Shown piece by piece: positions 1-10,722 of a DNA stretch of 64,000 bases. The notes under the pieces are model-generated. The model made no database searches, was not told the DNA's origin, and worked only from the letters and a program-made list of their open reading frames with translations. Position 1 is the first letter of the stretch. Every line of letters begins with the position of its first letter. The translations under genes were made by a program, and so were the position numbers. This stretch comes from Mauremys mutica (taxonomy: Eukaryota; Chordata; Testudines; Geoemydidae). The stretch is taken from assembly GCF_020497125.1 (NCBI RefSeq), contig NC_059073.1, positions 12,111,225 through 12,175,224 of the forward strand, given 5' to 3'.

Positions 1-265
1 TGACAGAACAAGGAGTAATGGTCTCAAGTTGCAGTGGGGGAGGTCTAGGTTGGATATTAGGAAACACTATTTCACTAGCGGGGTGGTGAGGCACTGGAAT
101 GGGTTCCCTAGGGAGGTGGTGGAATCTCTATCCTTAGAGGTTTTTAAGACCCGGCTTGACAAAGTCCTGGCTTTAGTTGGGGATTGGTCCTGCTTTGAGC
201 AGAGGGTTGGACGAGATGACCTCCTGAGGTCCCTTCCAACACTGATAGTCTGTGATTCTATGATC
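1..265 (+). mobile_element. CR1 LINE 3' end, cut by the window start
   Basis: Forward-strand CR1 tail. The frame from 29 carries the degraded C-terminus of the ORF2 protein ([35 protein letters not shown]), followed by the usual 3' UTR (GGTCCTGCTTTGAGCAG, ATGACCTCCTGAGGTCCC) and the terminal ATTCTATGAT motif near 255-263. The 5' part lies outside the window. The same protein end recurs in the copy at 10.7-11.4 kb on the other strand. Confidence 0.9.
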
Positions 266-1026
266 CCAGAGATCACTCCAATCCTAACATGGACTCTGGT
301 AGGAACAGTCCTTCAAGACCCCAGCCAAGGGTTTCCTTGTGGTTTTAAGTGCATCACAGCTTCAGCTCAGAACAAGGACCGTCTTGAGGGGCCTCAGTAG
401 GTCCAGTCTATTTATCCAAAAATCTTGTCTTTACCTGTTGGTCCCTGGAAAATGCAGCTTGAACTAGTATATGTGAACCTCTCTAGGGGTGTGGTCTCAA
501 AGGGCTGATAATAGAGGAAGTACATTAGCATCCCCCTCCTCACAGATTTACATGACACATACCCAATTGCATTTTAAAAACAATGGACCCAAAAGGTATT
601 CAACCTCACTCAATAAGGTTTACATTTATTTTAACGCCGTCAGGTTTGTCCAGGGTATTGTCCGTCTGTCACAAGTTATACCTATGGAAAGTGGGTGCGC
701 AGTGCTACTGCTGGTGTACCTAAGTGGCGATACCTGACTTGGTAGCCTTTTACGCCTACCCCGCACTGCCTTTGCACAGGATTGGTTCCATTAGAGGCAA
801 AGCTTCAGAGAATCAGATCCATTAGGTGGATGTGGCTCCCTAGGAAAGCCACACGAATGCTCAAAGCATAACATTAGTTTCAAGTTCATGTAAACTGGAA
901 GCAACGCTAATCCCAGGACAACTCATCAGGGCCAAAAAAGCATTACATGTCATTTCCATCCATTATGAGATCTACAATCCACTGCTTACCTTACTGATAG
1001 ATCCAGGCTCTGATATTTAACAAACT
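266..1026. other. Intergenic, no recognised feature
   Basis: Short open frames only, without recognisable domains. No tRNA, repeat or gene could be supported between the CR1 tail and the fold-back element starting at 1040. Confidence 0.5.
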
Positions 1027-1039
1027 ACTTTTAAAAAGT

Positions 1040-1230
1040 GTCAGAGGGGTAGCCTTGTTAGTCTGTATCCACGAAAACAACAAGGAGTCCGGTGGCACCT
1101 CAAAGATGAATAGATTTATTTGGGTATAGGCTTTCGTGGGTAAAAAAACACTTCTTCAGTTACCCACGAAAGCTTATGCTCAAATAAATCCTTTAGTCTT
1201 TAAGGTGCCACCAGACTCCTCATTGTTTTT
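1040..1230. mobile_element. Inverted-dimer retroelement with 13-bp target duplication
   Basis: Two copies of one 3'-end sequence face each other: a minus-oriented copy (about 1070-1142) and a plus-oriented copy (about 1159-1230), separated by a short spacer. Both contain the CCCACGAAAGC core followed by an AAATAAAT stretch, then GTGCCACC. The pair is flanked by the direct repeat ACTTTTAAAAAGT at 1027-1039 and 1231-1243. Same family as 13.7 kb, 15.4 kb and 52.0 kb. Penelope-like elements are known for inverted or tandem partial copies and variable target duplications, but no reverse transcriptase or GIY-YIG sequence is present here to prove that class. Confidence 0.65.
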
Positions 1231-1584
1231 ACTTTTAAAAAGTAAAGGGAAAAAACACATTAAACAACAAAGAAATAAAGGGATCTGTAGTAATTACACC
1301 ATGAGCGTGTTCAGGGAGTCCGTCTGCTCTCCACCTGGTACAGCTGAGTGGATAGTGTCAAAATGTCTTCACAAGCAGATTTCCTCACAGTTTGATTCCT
1401 CCACACTTGGAAGCGTTTCGTTCTTTTTCACTGAGACTCTTGGGGTCCCCGTAGCTAAAGAACCACAGTAACCACCAGTTACTCAAACTCTCCCTCTCTC
1501 TCATAGCATCTGTGACACAAACAAGCTGCTTTTCAAATTTTTAACAAGGCTAAAGGCGTGAAATAGGGGTTGATCGCCTATCCG

Positions 1585-1830
1585 AGAGGAAGGATTGTCT
1601 AGTGGTTAGGGCTCTGTGTTGGGCGACCTGGGTTAAATTTCCTATGTGCCTTGGGCAAATCACGGAGTGCCTTCATTAGCCATCTGTTAGATGGGGGAAA
1701 TAGCACTTCCCTACCTCACAGAGGTGTTGTGAGGACAAATACCGGTACATTAAAGATTTTGAGGTGCTCAGATACTTCCGGGGGCCTTAATAGTACGTTA
1801 GTAAGCTAGACAGATAATACTCAGATAGAT
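1585..1830 (+). repeat. Ancient tRNA-derived core-SINE (MIR-like)
   Basis: A degenerate polymerase III A-box region (TTGTCTAGTGGTTAGGGCTC) is followed by GACCTGGGTT, CCTTGGGCAAATCAC, TAGATGGGGGAAATAGCAC and TACCTCACAGAGGTGTTGTG, in MIR/core-SINE order. The 3' part leads into AAAGATTTTGAGGTGCTCAGATACTTCC, seen in many reptilian copies (written here only as a motif of family type). Confidence 0.7.
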
Positions 1831-3544
1831 ACTCAGAATAATCTAGATAGATAGTACTCAGATAATAGAGGCCCTTAGGAGTATGTTTGTAATCTAGATA
1901 GATCTAAACTGTCTCTATCTCTGCCTAGGTTCATCCACCACTGTGGTACCTTCGTGCCTGATGACGATATCAGCGTAACTACTGGAAAGGAAGATGATGT
2001 AAATGAAAATTCTACTGCAGCGGATGCCGCCTTGGGTGCTCAGGAAGAATCAGAGAAAGCTCACTTCCCAGTGCTCTGCCTTAGAGGTGCCTTCACCCAG
2101 TGTAAGTGCAGACCTCCTAGGAGACACAGTTGTTTTTGTCTGATTTCACCACTCTCAGGTGGTAAACGGCTCCATTCTCAGATATTGAAGTTTGCTTGCC
2201 TGGCTGCGAGGGGATCTGGGGTGAAGATGGACTGAGGATCTCAGAAGGACATGCTCTGCTCTGCTCTCATGCTTCATTGTTGTTGTTTCTTTAATATAAA
2301 GTCATACTCATGGAGAATGAAAGTGTCCCATTTTGCTGCTTGTGGATGGAGATCATAACAGAGATGATACTCCTTTCTTCATGGGAATCTTGGAAGATTT
2401 GTGGCCCCTGACTCCCTCTGCAGTGCAAGGCAGCTGGAAATCCAGCTTAACCAGCTACCTAGCAATTCCTCTTGCACAAGACGACTCCCCAGGTAGCATA
2501 AAGCCAGTGTAGCCGCATGACATACCCTCAGCTCCCAGAGCATGGTGGGGTGCTTGGAGAAAACAGGGCCTCGTCGGAGTGCCACTGCATTCCAGCTGTT
2601 CGCAGCTGCCAGAATTGTCCCTTTGGGCCTTTGGCAGCTGAGCATAAGTCAAAGAAGCCTGAAGGCAGGGACCCAACTAGTTCCCAGAATACCTTAGAAT
2701 CTGGGGTCTACAAAGGTGGCATTTGGCTTCAAAGAGACACAGAGAAAAGCCCCAGATGCTGCAGCCAAGCACAGCTCAGAGTCTGGGCTCTTTGCTATCC
2801 TCCGATTGTGAGTTCTCCCAGGACAAGCCTGTGGGCTCTACAAAGCTGTGAAAGGCCCTTGGGCAGGACAAGGACTCCTGCTGGGGAAATGGAGCGTTAA
2901 CGCGGTGTCTGGGACTCCTACCCAGGGGACTATCACTCCAGCTGGTCCTCCTGCTATAACTATAACCTTGCTGGGATGTTTTTTCTGATGTAGCTGGTCT
3001 GACTTGAGAGCCTTACCTCCACCCGCTGGGCTCCGGCTTTCGTCCACCGCCATTAGAATCTTCTAAACGTTGTTGTGGGTCTCAGAGCAGGGCACTGCAG
3101 GGGCATTCCTTGTATAGAAAATATGCCGAACGTAATCCTTTCCTTAGGCTTTAACCTTTTCCTGAGGCATTCCATCCCTTTGTGTTTCACGGCGTAAACC
3201 TCAAATATTCAAGTTTCTTATTCACTGCCAAAAATGCTATTACAGCAGCTTTAGATTTCAAAGACAGTTTTATTCCTGTTTCAGAGTGACCTTTGGATGA
3301 GTTTGTAGAGTTGGGAAAAAAATAGATCCTTTTCCTTTTACATGCTTTGGTATTCAAAGCTCCTGAAATGGAGCCTGCAATGGGTAACAGCATTTCTAAG
3401 AATAAATATAGACCTTTCCAGGGTCTGCATTTTTGTGAGCCCTTGCCTTCCCGTAATGGTGAGAAATCATTGGTTCAGAGCAACGACACCAGGCATTTTA
3501 GAAGCTTTATTATTATTTATAAAGAGTGAGGGCAGAGATGGAAG
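1831..3544. other. Intergenic, no gene recognised
   Basis: Imperfect GATA-type short repeats occur at about 1800-1910. The overlapping frames around 2.4-2.9 kb on both strands have no domain and look like chance open frames in GC-rich sequence. Confidence 0.5.
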
Positions 3545-3765
3545 TCTGGCTTGCTCGGATGCTGGAGTGGGACTCGACAAATCTGGGTTCAATTCCTGGC
3601 TGTGCCACTCACCTGCCGGGTGACCTTAGGGTTTCACATCTCTGCCTCTTCTTTGTCTGTTCAGTTGATAAATTCTTTGGGGCGGAAATTGTTTCTTACT
3701 GTGCATTTGCGCAGCACCTGATCTCTTTTGAGTGGGACCCTGATCTCTTTTGAGACCTCTCAGTA
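3545..3765 (+). repeat. Ancient core-SINE remnant
   Basis: CTGGGTTCAATTCCTGGCTG, CCACTCACCTGCCGGGTGACC and CACATCTCTGCCTC follow the MIR/core-SINE order. A tail with TTCTTTGGGGCGGAAATTG and GTGCATTTGCGCAGCACCTG follows; the same tail type occurs near 17.3 kb and 50.0 kb. Confidence 0.6.
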
Positions 3766-4695
3766 GCTCTGCAATACTTATAAGAAGACCTATCTATCTT
3801 AAGATTTGTGCTAGAGCCTATCACCATGACACTGGAGTGCCTTCCAGGCTAATTACATTAGCATAGCAAAGTTCACAGTGGATTTCATGGAGTCATACAG
3901 TGGCTGGAGTGTGTTAGGCCCTTGACAGATATAGATATAGACAGGTGCCTGCTCCAGATACAATACAATGAAAGGGTCTTCTTCCATGATCCCATACTAC
4001 TGAGCTTACCCTGTTACTAGGGTTTTCAGTGGAGATACAACCAGTAGTAAGCTCTGATATTAAAAGTATTCAGGAGACCAAACAGCCCAGCTGAGTCAGC
4101 TTATGAGGCAAAGACAAAGCAGTGGATGAAAGGAAACGTATGTACCACCCTTTTGGGAAGCAATCTCACTGCCTTCACCTTACACAGTACGGCTGCTTTG
4201 AAAATATGCATCTAAGACTACTTACATTTCTAGCCCAGTTGTTTACAAGTTAGAGAGTGGCAGGCAGCAGGGTGTTCGGCAAAGCCAGGCTTCAGGCACC
4301 CTAACGAGCACAGCTGGTCTGTAGCAGGCTGCCTAATTGGCTACACCACCAGCTTGATTGGAAGAGTGAGCAGACCGGCTCATAAGCCCAGCAGCAGCTA
4401 CAGATCAGTGGCTGCTCAGAGTGTTTGCCTGTGGCTGTGATAGTGTCTGTGCCTGCTTGCTGCAGCTTAGCTCCTACCTTGCCTCATTCCAGGTAACCCG
4501 GTTCTGGCCCTTGTCTCTAACTCCAGCTCTGACTCTTGGCTTGGGCTTCTGGCCCTGGGCTTTGACTCCTGCCTACTTATGCCTGCTCTGACCACTAGGC
4601 ATGACCGGTCACGGACCGCAAGGAGTCTATACATCACCCAAGATTCAACCCCTCCACTACGTACCAGTTTCTCTTCTTGTTTCCTGTCCTGTGAC
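3766..4695. other. Intergenic, no recognised feature
   Basis: Nothing beyond short uninformative open frames was seen. The stretch ends at the 8-bp duplication CCTGTGAC (4688-4695) that flanks the next MITE. Confidence 0.45.
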
Positions 4696-4846
4696 CAGGG
4701 CCACCCAGAGGATTCAGGGGGCCTGGGGCAAAGCAATTTCAGGGGCCCCTTCCATAAAAAAAAAGTGCAATACTATAGAATACTATATTCTCGTGGGGGC
4801 CCCTGGGGCAAATTGCCCCACTTGCCCCCCCATCTGGGCAGCCCTG
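4696..4846. mobile_element. hAT-type MITE, 151 bp
   Basis: Terminal inverted repeats begin CAGGGCCACCCAG on the left and CAGGGCTGCCCAG on the right (reverse complement). The flanking 8-mers CCTGTGAC (4688-4695) and CCTGTGCC (4847-4854) match at 7 of 8 positions, the target duplication length of hAT transposons. Inside, GGGGCAAA and its partner GGGGGCCCCTGGGG give further pairing. No coding capacity. Confidence 0.8.
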
Positions 4847-5091
4847 CCTGTGCCTTCCTTATCTTTGCTTTGGGCATCACATTATAGGTGCCAGTGAGCC
4901 ATGTAAGCACCCCCTAACTGTCCTCCATCTTGTTCCTGACAGAGTTTTGTAATTGCCTGTGCCAAGAGCTGGGTTGAACTGTTGCAAAGGGTTACGGGAT
5001 GGCATGCCCTGGACAGCCCTGCCTGTGCCTTCCTTATCTTTGCTTTGGGCATCACATTATAGGTGCCAGTGAGCCATGTAAGCACCCCCTA
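4839..5091 (+). repeat. Exact 78-bp direct repeat (4839-4916 and 5014-5091)
   Basis: The two 78-base blocks are identical and 175 bases apart. The block begins with the last 8 bases of the hAT MITE and runs into its flank, so it looks like an incomplete tandem duplication with a 175-base period that arose after the MITE inserted. Confidence 0.85.
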
Positions 5092-5107
5092 GTCCCAGAG
5101 TATGTAA

Positions 5108-5494
5108 GGGTATGTCTACACTGCACACGAAGCCCAGGTTCTGACTCAGGTTTGAGCCCAAGCCCTCTTTCCGTCGACACACAAAGCAGTCTGACTTGGC
5201 CAGCAAGCATTCAGGACCCAGATCCTAGGACCCTGCCAGGGCATGGGGTTAGTGTTCAAGTCCCGCTGTGACTCAGTCCAAGCCCCGTCATGGACACTGG
5301 CCAAGCCACAGACCCAAGTCAGAAGGTCTGCATAGGGCAATGTGGACATGTTAGCATGGTTGTGAGACCTGGGTCCAGCAATTGTAAACCCGGGTTCACA
5401 ATGCAGTGTGGTTGCTTAGCACGGGTTTGGAAATACCGAGTCCACAAACGTGGAGGCCACCGACCTGGGCTTAGTGTGCAGTGGAGACAGACTC
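5108..5494. mobile_element. MITE with TAA/TTA flanks (Harbinger-like), first of a pair
   Basis: The left end GGGTATGTCTACACTGCA and the reverse complement of the right end, GAGTCTGTCTCCACTGCA, form imperfect terminal inverted repeats. The element is bordered by TAA (5105-5107) and TTA (5495-5497), fitting the TWA preference of PIF/Harbinger transposons. No transposase remains. Confidence 0.65.
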
Positions 5495-5497
5495 TTA

Positions 5498-5795
5498 GGC
5501 CTGGTCTACACTGTGTGTGGGCCGGGGGATCAACCTAAGATACGCAACTTCAGCTACGAGAATAGCGTAGCTGATGTCGACGTATCTTAGGTCGACTTAC
5601 CTCATGTCCTCACAGTGTGGGGTCAACTGCCGCCCTCCCCCATTGACTCCGCTTCCGCTTCTCACCGTGGTGGAGTACAGGAGTCGATGGCAGAGTGATT
5701 GGGGATCGATTTATCGTGTCTACACTAGACGATAGCTAGATAGATAGATAGATAGATTGCTACCCGCCAATCCGGTGGGTAGTGTAGCCATACCC
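5498..5795. mobile_element. MITE with TTA flanks (Harbinger-like), second of a pair
   Basis: Begins GGCCTGGTCTACACTG and ends in AGTGTAGCCATACCC, whose reverse complement GGGTATGGCTACACT pairs imperfectly with the start. TTA occurs on both sides (5495-5497 and 5796-5798), and the left TTA is shared with the preceding MITE. Internally AAGATACG and CGTATCTT around 5537-5590 can pair. A TAGA microsatellite lies at about 5731-5757. Confidence 0.65.
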
Positions 5796-5798
5796 TTA

Positions 5799-7470
5799 GT
5801 GTTTGTAGGATCATGCCTGAAAAGAAATCTAACATTATTTTGGGGCATGATTCATAACATTGAAAATTGTTTGTCCAAGCAGAACAACCTGGATCTATTC
5901 GCAAGCAGAAAGAAGTGCTAAGTTCACCAAACCGAACAATTCAACCAGCTTGAATCATAACACTTAGCGTTTGCCCGGGGCTCCCAGCTTCTGCCTGTAG
6001 ATCTCAAAGCTCTCCACAAATATGAATCCACTATACTGAGTGTACAAACATTGTACACACAGCTGTATTGTGCATACATACACATCCTGTACACATAGTG
6101 TCTATGCATACCATATTGCAAAATACGCACACATACACAGTAATACTGCACAAACATATACACTACATGGCCAGATATTCTGGGGCAGTGTCTGCTGCTC
6201 CCATTGACTTTAAAAAGATCGGCTGAGTGCTGAGCCCTTTTGAAAACCCGGCCACTTATCTAGGTGCTTTAATATAGAGTTAGGATCCTAACTGCAGGCA
6301 CCCGTTTTTAAAAGAATTGGCCTATCCGTGCATGCCCATATATCCTGTGAACGCACGAGACCTGATTTTTCTACTGCCAGGCATAGGCACTTACAGCAGT
6401 GGGGGTAATACACGACCAAATCGGAATGGGAGAATTTTACACTCGTAGTGGTGTAGATAAGGAGCAACTCCTTTGCGTGGTGGAACACCGGTGTAGAACT
6501 GGGGTGAGAGCAGAATCAGGCTTTGAATGACCGTCCATAAAAGTCTGCACTGCTCTAGATGCAGTGTTCATCTATGTTCAATACACACACTTGCCCACAC
6601 ACCGTCCCACAGCTGCCTGGCTCCTTCCTAAAGACAGTGATAAAACTATCCCACTTACTCCTCTTTCTCCCCCCCCCCACCCTAAAATGGCCTGTTACCA
6701 AAATGAGCCGGGGATGCTAGAAAAAGGCTCTGACGTCAATGTAAAAGTAAACCAAAGAGGTCTGGTTCCTGTATTACTTTGCAGGGCTCAGCGCTGGGGA
6801 GTAACTGCACTGTCATTCGATTCAAGGATCTGGGAGCAGACTTCAAGACCCGCAGCTGATTTTTCTCATTCAAACTGTGTAAGTACTGTGCTCTCCTCTG
6901 CACTGACCTCCCTGAGCAGTCAGTCAGCCGGGAGTTCCCTCAGGGAGTTTTATCAATTGCAGTTTAGAAATGAAGTTTGTTAGGTCCTGGCGGTTGGTTT
7001 ATACACGTGTTGGAGGGCATTTAATTCATTTGAAAATCCTTACTAACAAGTCTAGTGTGTCCTGAGCTGGTTTGTTCAATGTACGGGAGAGGCAGCAGAA
7101 CACAGGTAGAAATGGTCCTTATATTACAGTAAGTCTCAGTCATTGATGGTTTTCTAGACATCAGGGTCATTCTGGAGTTTAACAGTCAAGTATCTGGTTC
7201 AAAAATGCAAATGTCATTCTTCAGTTTAGCAAGGGAAAAATCCAGTGTTTTCCATGTTGTTCAATTATATCAGAACTGATTTGTATATAGAAATAAACAC
7301 GTTATTTATATCTGTCTGCTATAGGTGAGTGTGTGTCGATACTTACACACACACAAGCACAGGTGTATCTACAAAGATGCTGTGGATAGATGTCTGTAAG
7401 CATTTGGTGTAACATGTATAGCTTTACTTGGTAGAAGATACCTGTAGATTGTACATGTGTGTATGTATAC
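5799..7470. other. Intergenic, diverged repeat remnants
   Basis: Around 6175-6330 a stretch with CCCATTGACTTTAAAAAGATC, GAAAACCCGGCCACTTA and TAGGTGCTTTAA resembles the diverged repeat type also seen near 9.2, 28.5 and 30.4 kb. The rest is unremarkable. Confidence 0.4.
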
Positions 7471-7717
7471 ATCCAGAACTAGGAGTAATGAGTTTAAATT
7501 AAGATAATGAAAACTGAGTCTGAAATGTATCAGGATGAACTTCCTAATGATGGAAGCAGTTAGGATGTGGGACAGTTTCCCCAGGGTGGAAGCCCCCTCA
7601 CCTGAGACATTCAGAAGCGGACTGGTGAAAGCACTGGGAAATGTGCTATCGGGACCAATCCTGATCTAGTTGTGGGATGAGTTGAATGGCCTCCTAGGTC
7701 TCTGCAATGTCTATGAT
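7471..7717 (+). mobile_element. CR1-type LINE 3' end, diverged
   Basis: AGAACTAGGAGTAATGAG, GATGAACTTCCTAATGATGG, GTTTCCCCAGGG, TGGCCTCCTAGGTCTCTGCA and TGTCTATGAT follow the order of a CR1 C-terminus and 3' UTR. The reading frame is broken. Confidence 0.65.
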
Positions 7718-8479
7718 TTGGCTTTTCTGTATCATTACACACCCATTGTGTGCACAGTATAGTTAGTGGGTGGGTGTGTTTAATTGAAAACTGAGTTATC
7801 TTTTGGCTCACTTCACACAATGGTGTTAGCAATGCAAGGCACCTTTTCTTTAAACAATTCTTACAGACAGACTCCCATTTTTTTCCTTAGCTAAAATCTG
7901 GTAGCTTCCTGGAGCTATAGCCGCTTTCTTAAAGCAACAAAACCTACTGTATCAGAAAGCGAAGACAGGATGGCAGTGTGTATATGAAATGTCGTATCCC
8001 TAATTACATACTAAAGGCAGCATCCTAGCTGAAAACCCAGGTGCAAACACCCCTGGTTTCTGGATTTAGATCTAAACTTTGTGCCTTGGGCTCATCGCTA
8101 ATAAATACATAGCTGTGCAGGACGAGACGGCAACCATGTGCCAATCACATCTGCAACCAGTCATGTGAAAAATCTGTCCCCTCCAACACTACCCTCTGAG
8201 CAATGGTACTGACATGAGCGGGTCACACTGGGCATAAATGAGGGGAAAAGCTGGCCATAGACTGGTAAACTTTTTAAATGAGAATGTTTTAAACTTCTTC
8301 TGACAGAAAATAAACCCCTCAGCCAATTCAGGAGAAAAACAACAGAGACAAATTCCCCCCAAGCCCCATGGCAATGCCTCAGCACAACATTAACACCCAA
8401 CCTCTCAAGCGAGTCGATCCCACGGACTCCACCAACTTTTGCTTCGGTCCATTTCCTCTGTCTCAGTTGGAAAGCCAGG
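7718..8479. other. Intergenic, no recognised feature
   Basis: Short open frames without domains. The minus-strand 129-codon frame at 8161-8550 runs into the tRNA-like element and has no family resemblance. Confidence 0.45.
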
Positions 8480-8686
8480 GGTAACACCGACAGATCCCAG
8501 TCGTCGGCGGGGGGGAATCGAACTTGGGACCTCTGGAGCTTAGTGTGCATGAGCCTCTATTGCATGAGCTAAAAGCAATATGGCTGTTAGCTAAGGCTGT
8601 AGAGCAGATGCATTAATCTCTCTCCAAGTGGTCTCGGTGCCACTAGATGGGACAGAGCACCACACCCCGGAGGTGTGCGGGTTACA
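8480..8686 (-). mobile_element. tRNA-like interspersed element, about 207 bp
   Basis: Read on the minus strand it begins TGTAACCCGCACACCTCC and ends CTGTCGGTGTTAC, so the ends are weakly inverted. Near the 3' end a tRNA-like segment has an A-box-like TTTTAGCTCATGCAATAGAG and a B-box GTTCGATTCC. It may be a tRNA-related SINE or a small non-autonomous LTR element; the target duplication is unclear. Confidence 0.5.
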
Positions 8687-10577
8687 CAGGCACTCGCTTT
8701 GTACAAAATAACCCCTCCGTAAGCTCTTAGGACACATACTGAGCCATAATCTACCTTGCACTCAGCAGAGTGTAATGGAGCCAAAAGCCCCCAGAAAGCC
8801 TTCAGTCACTGAGGAGGTAGGAGAAGGCAGAGGGATGACACCCTCCGCAGCATGCCCTCCTTGCATCAAGGCTGATTTCCAAGCAAAACTCCACCTGGGA
8901 GTTGCAGTGGGTCAGACCAGCAATAATACCCCCGATGTGATTGCAACACCACATACACATAAACAAGGGACAGGACGACAACGCCACTCCCCGCAGCACG
9001 CGCTTCAGCACCACTGTTCTCTAAAATCCCATTGCTGTCAATGGAGGGTGTGGGGACAGGTCTGGTACGCTGATCAGCACAGCGGCTACATTCGACCTGA
9101 AGCTACATTTAACAGTCAGCAGCCGTAGCCCCTGTCCAGAGGGAGGAACAAACATCGTGGCCTGAGTTTGCAGACGTGAATAGTGATTCTAAGCCCCTCA
9201 GAGCTTAGGTGCCCAACTGAAAGGGGCCTGGTTTTCAGATGGTGGATGCTCGGCACTTCCTGAAAATCTCAGAGGTGACTCGTGCAGTGCACCCAAAATC
9301 TCTAGGCACTTTTGAAAATTTAGGCCAGCAATTCTGCATTGTCTTAGCTCTCTTACAAAACTGGAAATGACACGTTGTTTATACATTGTTTACTCCATGG
9401 AATATTATAAGACGTTGTAAATGCCCAGGTGTTTTAACAGTTTACAACGCAATTCTCCATGTGGGTGAACATCCTGCGACATTTCTACAGACCTTTCTTA
9501 CAAGTGTCCATTGCTCCTCCAAAGTCCCCTTTGCAAATATTTAAAGACCCCTCCCTCCCTCTTCTTCCTCCATAGACTTTAGTTTTCCTTGCGAGTTTTA
9601 GCTGCAGCTCTTTATCATTTCTAGCAGGGCCGCTATGAATCAGCCAATGGCTTAGAGACTCCAGGCCACACAGCAAATCCTATTAGTTCTCCTTGTAGGT
9701 AGGGGAGGGACTTCTGATCTAGTTGGTCATAGAGAATGGAAGCAGAAGCTGGGTGGGATCTGACAAGTCCAGAAATGGAAGAGATTGGGTTGAGGTCATG
9801 GGCCAAAGACAGAAGTGGGAGAGGTGAGGCCAGAAAGGGAGGAGCCAGAAGAAGAGGAATCATAGGCCAGAAGTTAGCTAGGAACTGACCTCAATGGGCA
9901 TGATGTCACCCGCCGGGCTGGTGCCGCTTAGCTACATGATATCTGCTCCATCTCCTATCTGTGCATCAATCCAGAGGAGATGTTTACTGTGGTCAGTATA
10001 CACTAGAATACGAACACTGCCAAGATCCATTCGTTTTTATTCGCTGTTTGTTTATTTAGATCTATAAAAGCCTCGCTATGTGCCTGTTCCATCGGTTAGA
10101 AATACGTGACACAAAGGGCTGCTCCTCCCACGTTGACATATCTATTCACTAGCAAACGTAATGGGGGTAATTCAAATAAAGCCTGAGGATAAACCTCTGC
10201 CCGCCTTGTCCCCAAAAGAATGGTGACAAGGTGGGCTTGGCAGCATGTCCCAAAGGTTAAAATACCTGGGCTTTGGCAGTGTGTCCCAAAGCCAAATCCC
10301 ACACATCGAGCATGCCCAACAGGGAGCGCTTCAGCCATTTGCGCACTGACTTCGCTAGCCTCTGCAATGGATGTGCTGAGAGGGACAGAGAAAGGGAGTT
10401 TAAGTGATACACTGAGTGAATGATCCACAAATGGTTTCGTTTGGTGCATGGTTTCAGATCTAAGTCACCATGAGGGAATGAAGCTTTGATCCGCCAGCTA
10501 ATGTTGATGGGCATCGATCTTAAGTGTCAATGAATCATTCTAAGAACCGTGTGGGATGTTTACTGAAAATCTCTGTC
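8687..10577. other. Intergenic, diverged repeat remnants
   Basis: A segment around 9185-9330 (CTAAGCCCCTCAGAGCTTAGG, GGTTTTCAGATG, TTTTGAAAATTTAGGCC) resembles an ancient dispersed repeat also seen at 28.5 and 30.4 kb. No gene could be supported. Confidence 0.4.
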
Positions 10578-10613
10578 TTATCCAGCAGCAAATGGCAATT
10601 TGCTGCTGGATAA
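10578..10613. repeat. Perfect 16-bp inverted repeat with 4-base loop
   Basis: Left arm TTATCCAGCAGCAAAT (10578-10593) and right arm ATTTGCTGCTGGATAA (10598-10613) are exact reverse complements around the loop GGCA. Confidence 0.9.
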
Positions 10614-10722
10614 AACCGGTCTTAAAGTAGGAGGCTGTGTTTCTCCTGTGTCATCATTAGTCAGCCAAGCCCTGAGCTCACCATGAGCTCTGCGTGAGTG
10701 GAGTTCTGCTCACCGTGGGATT

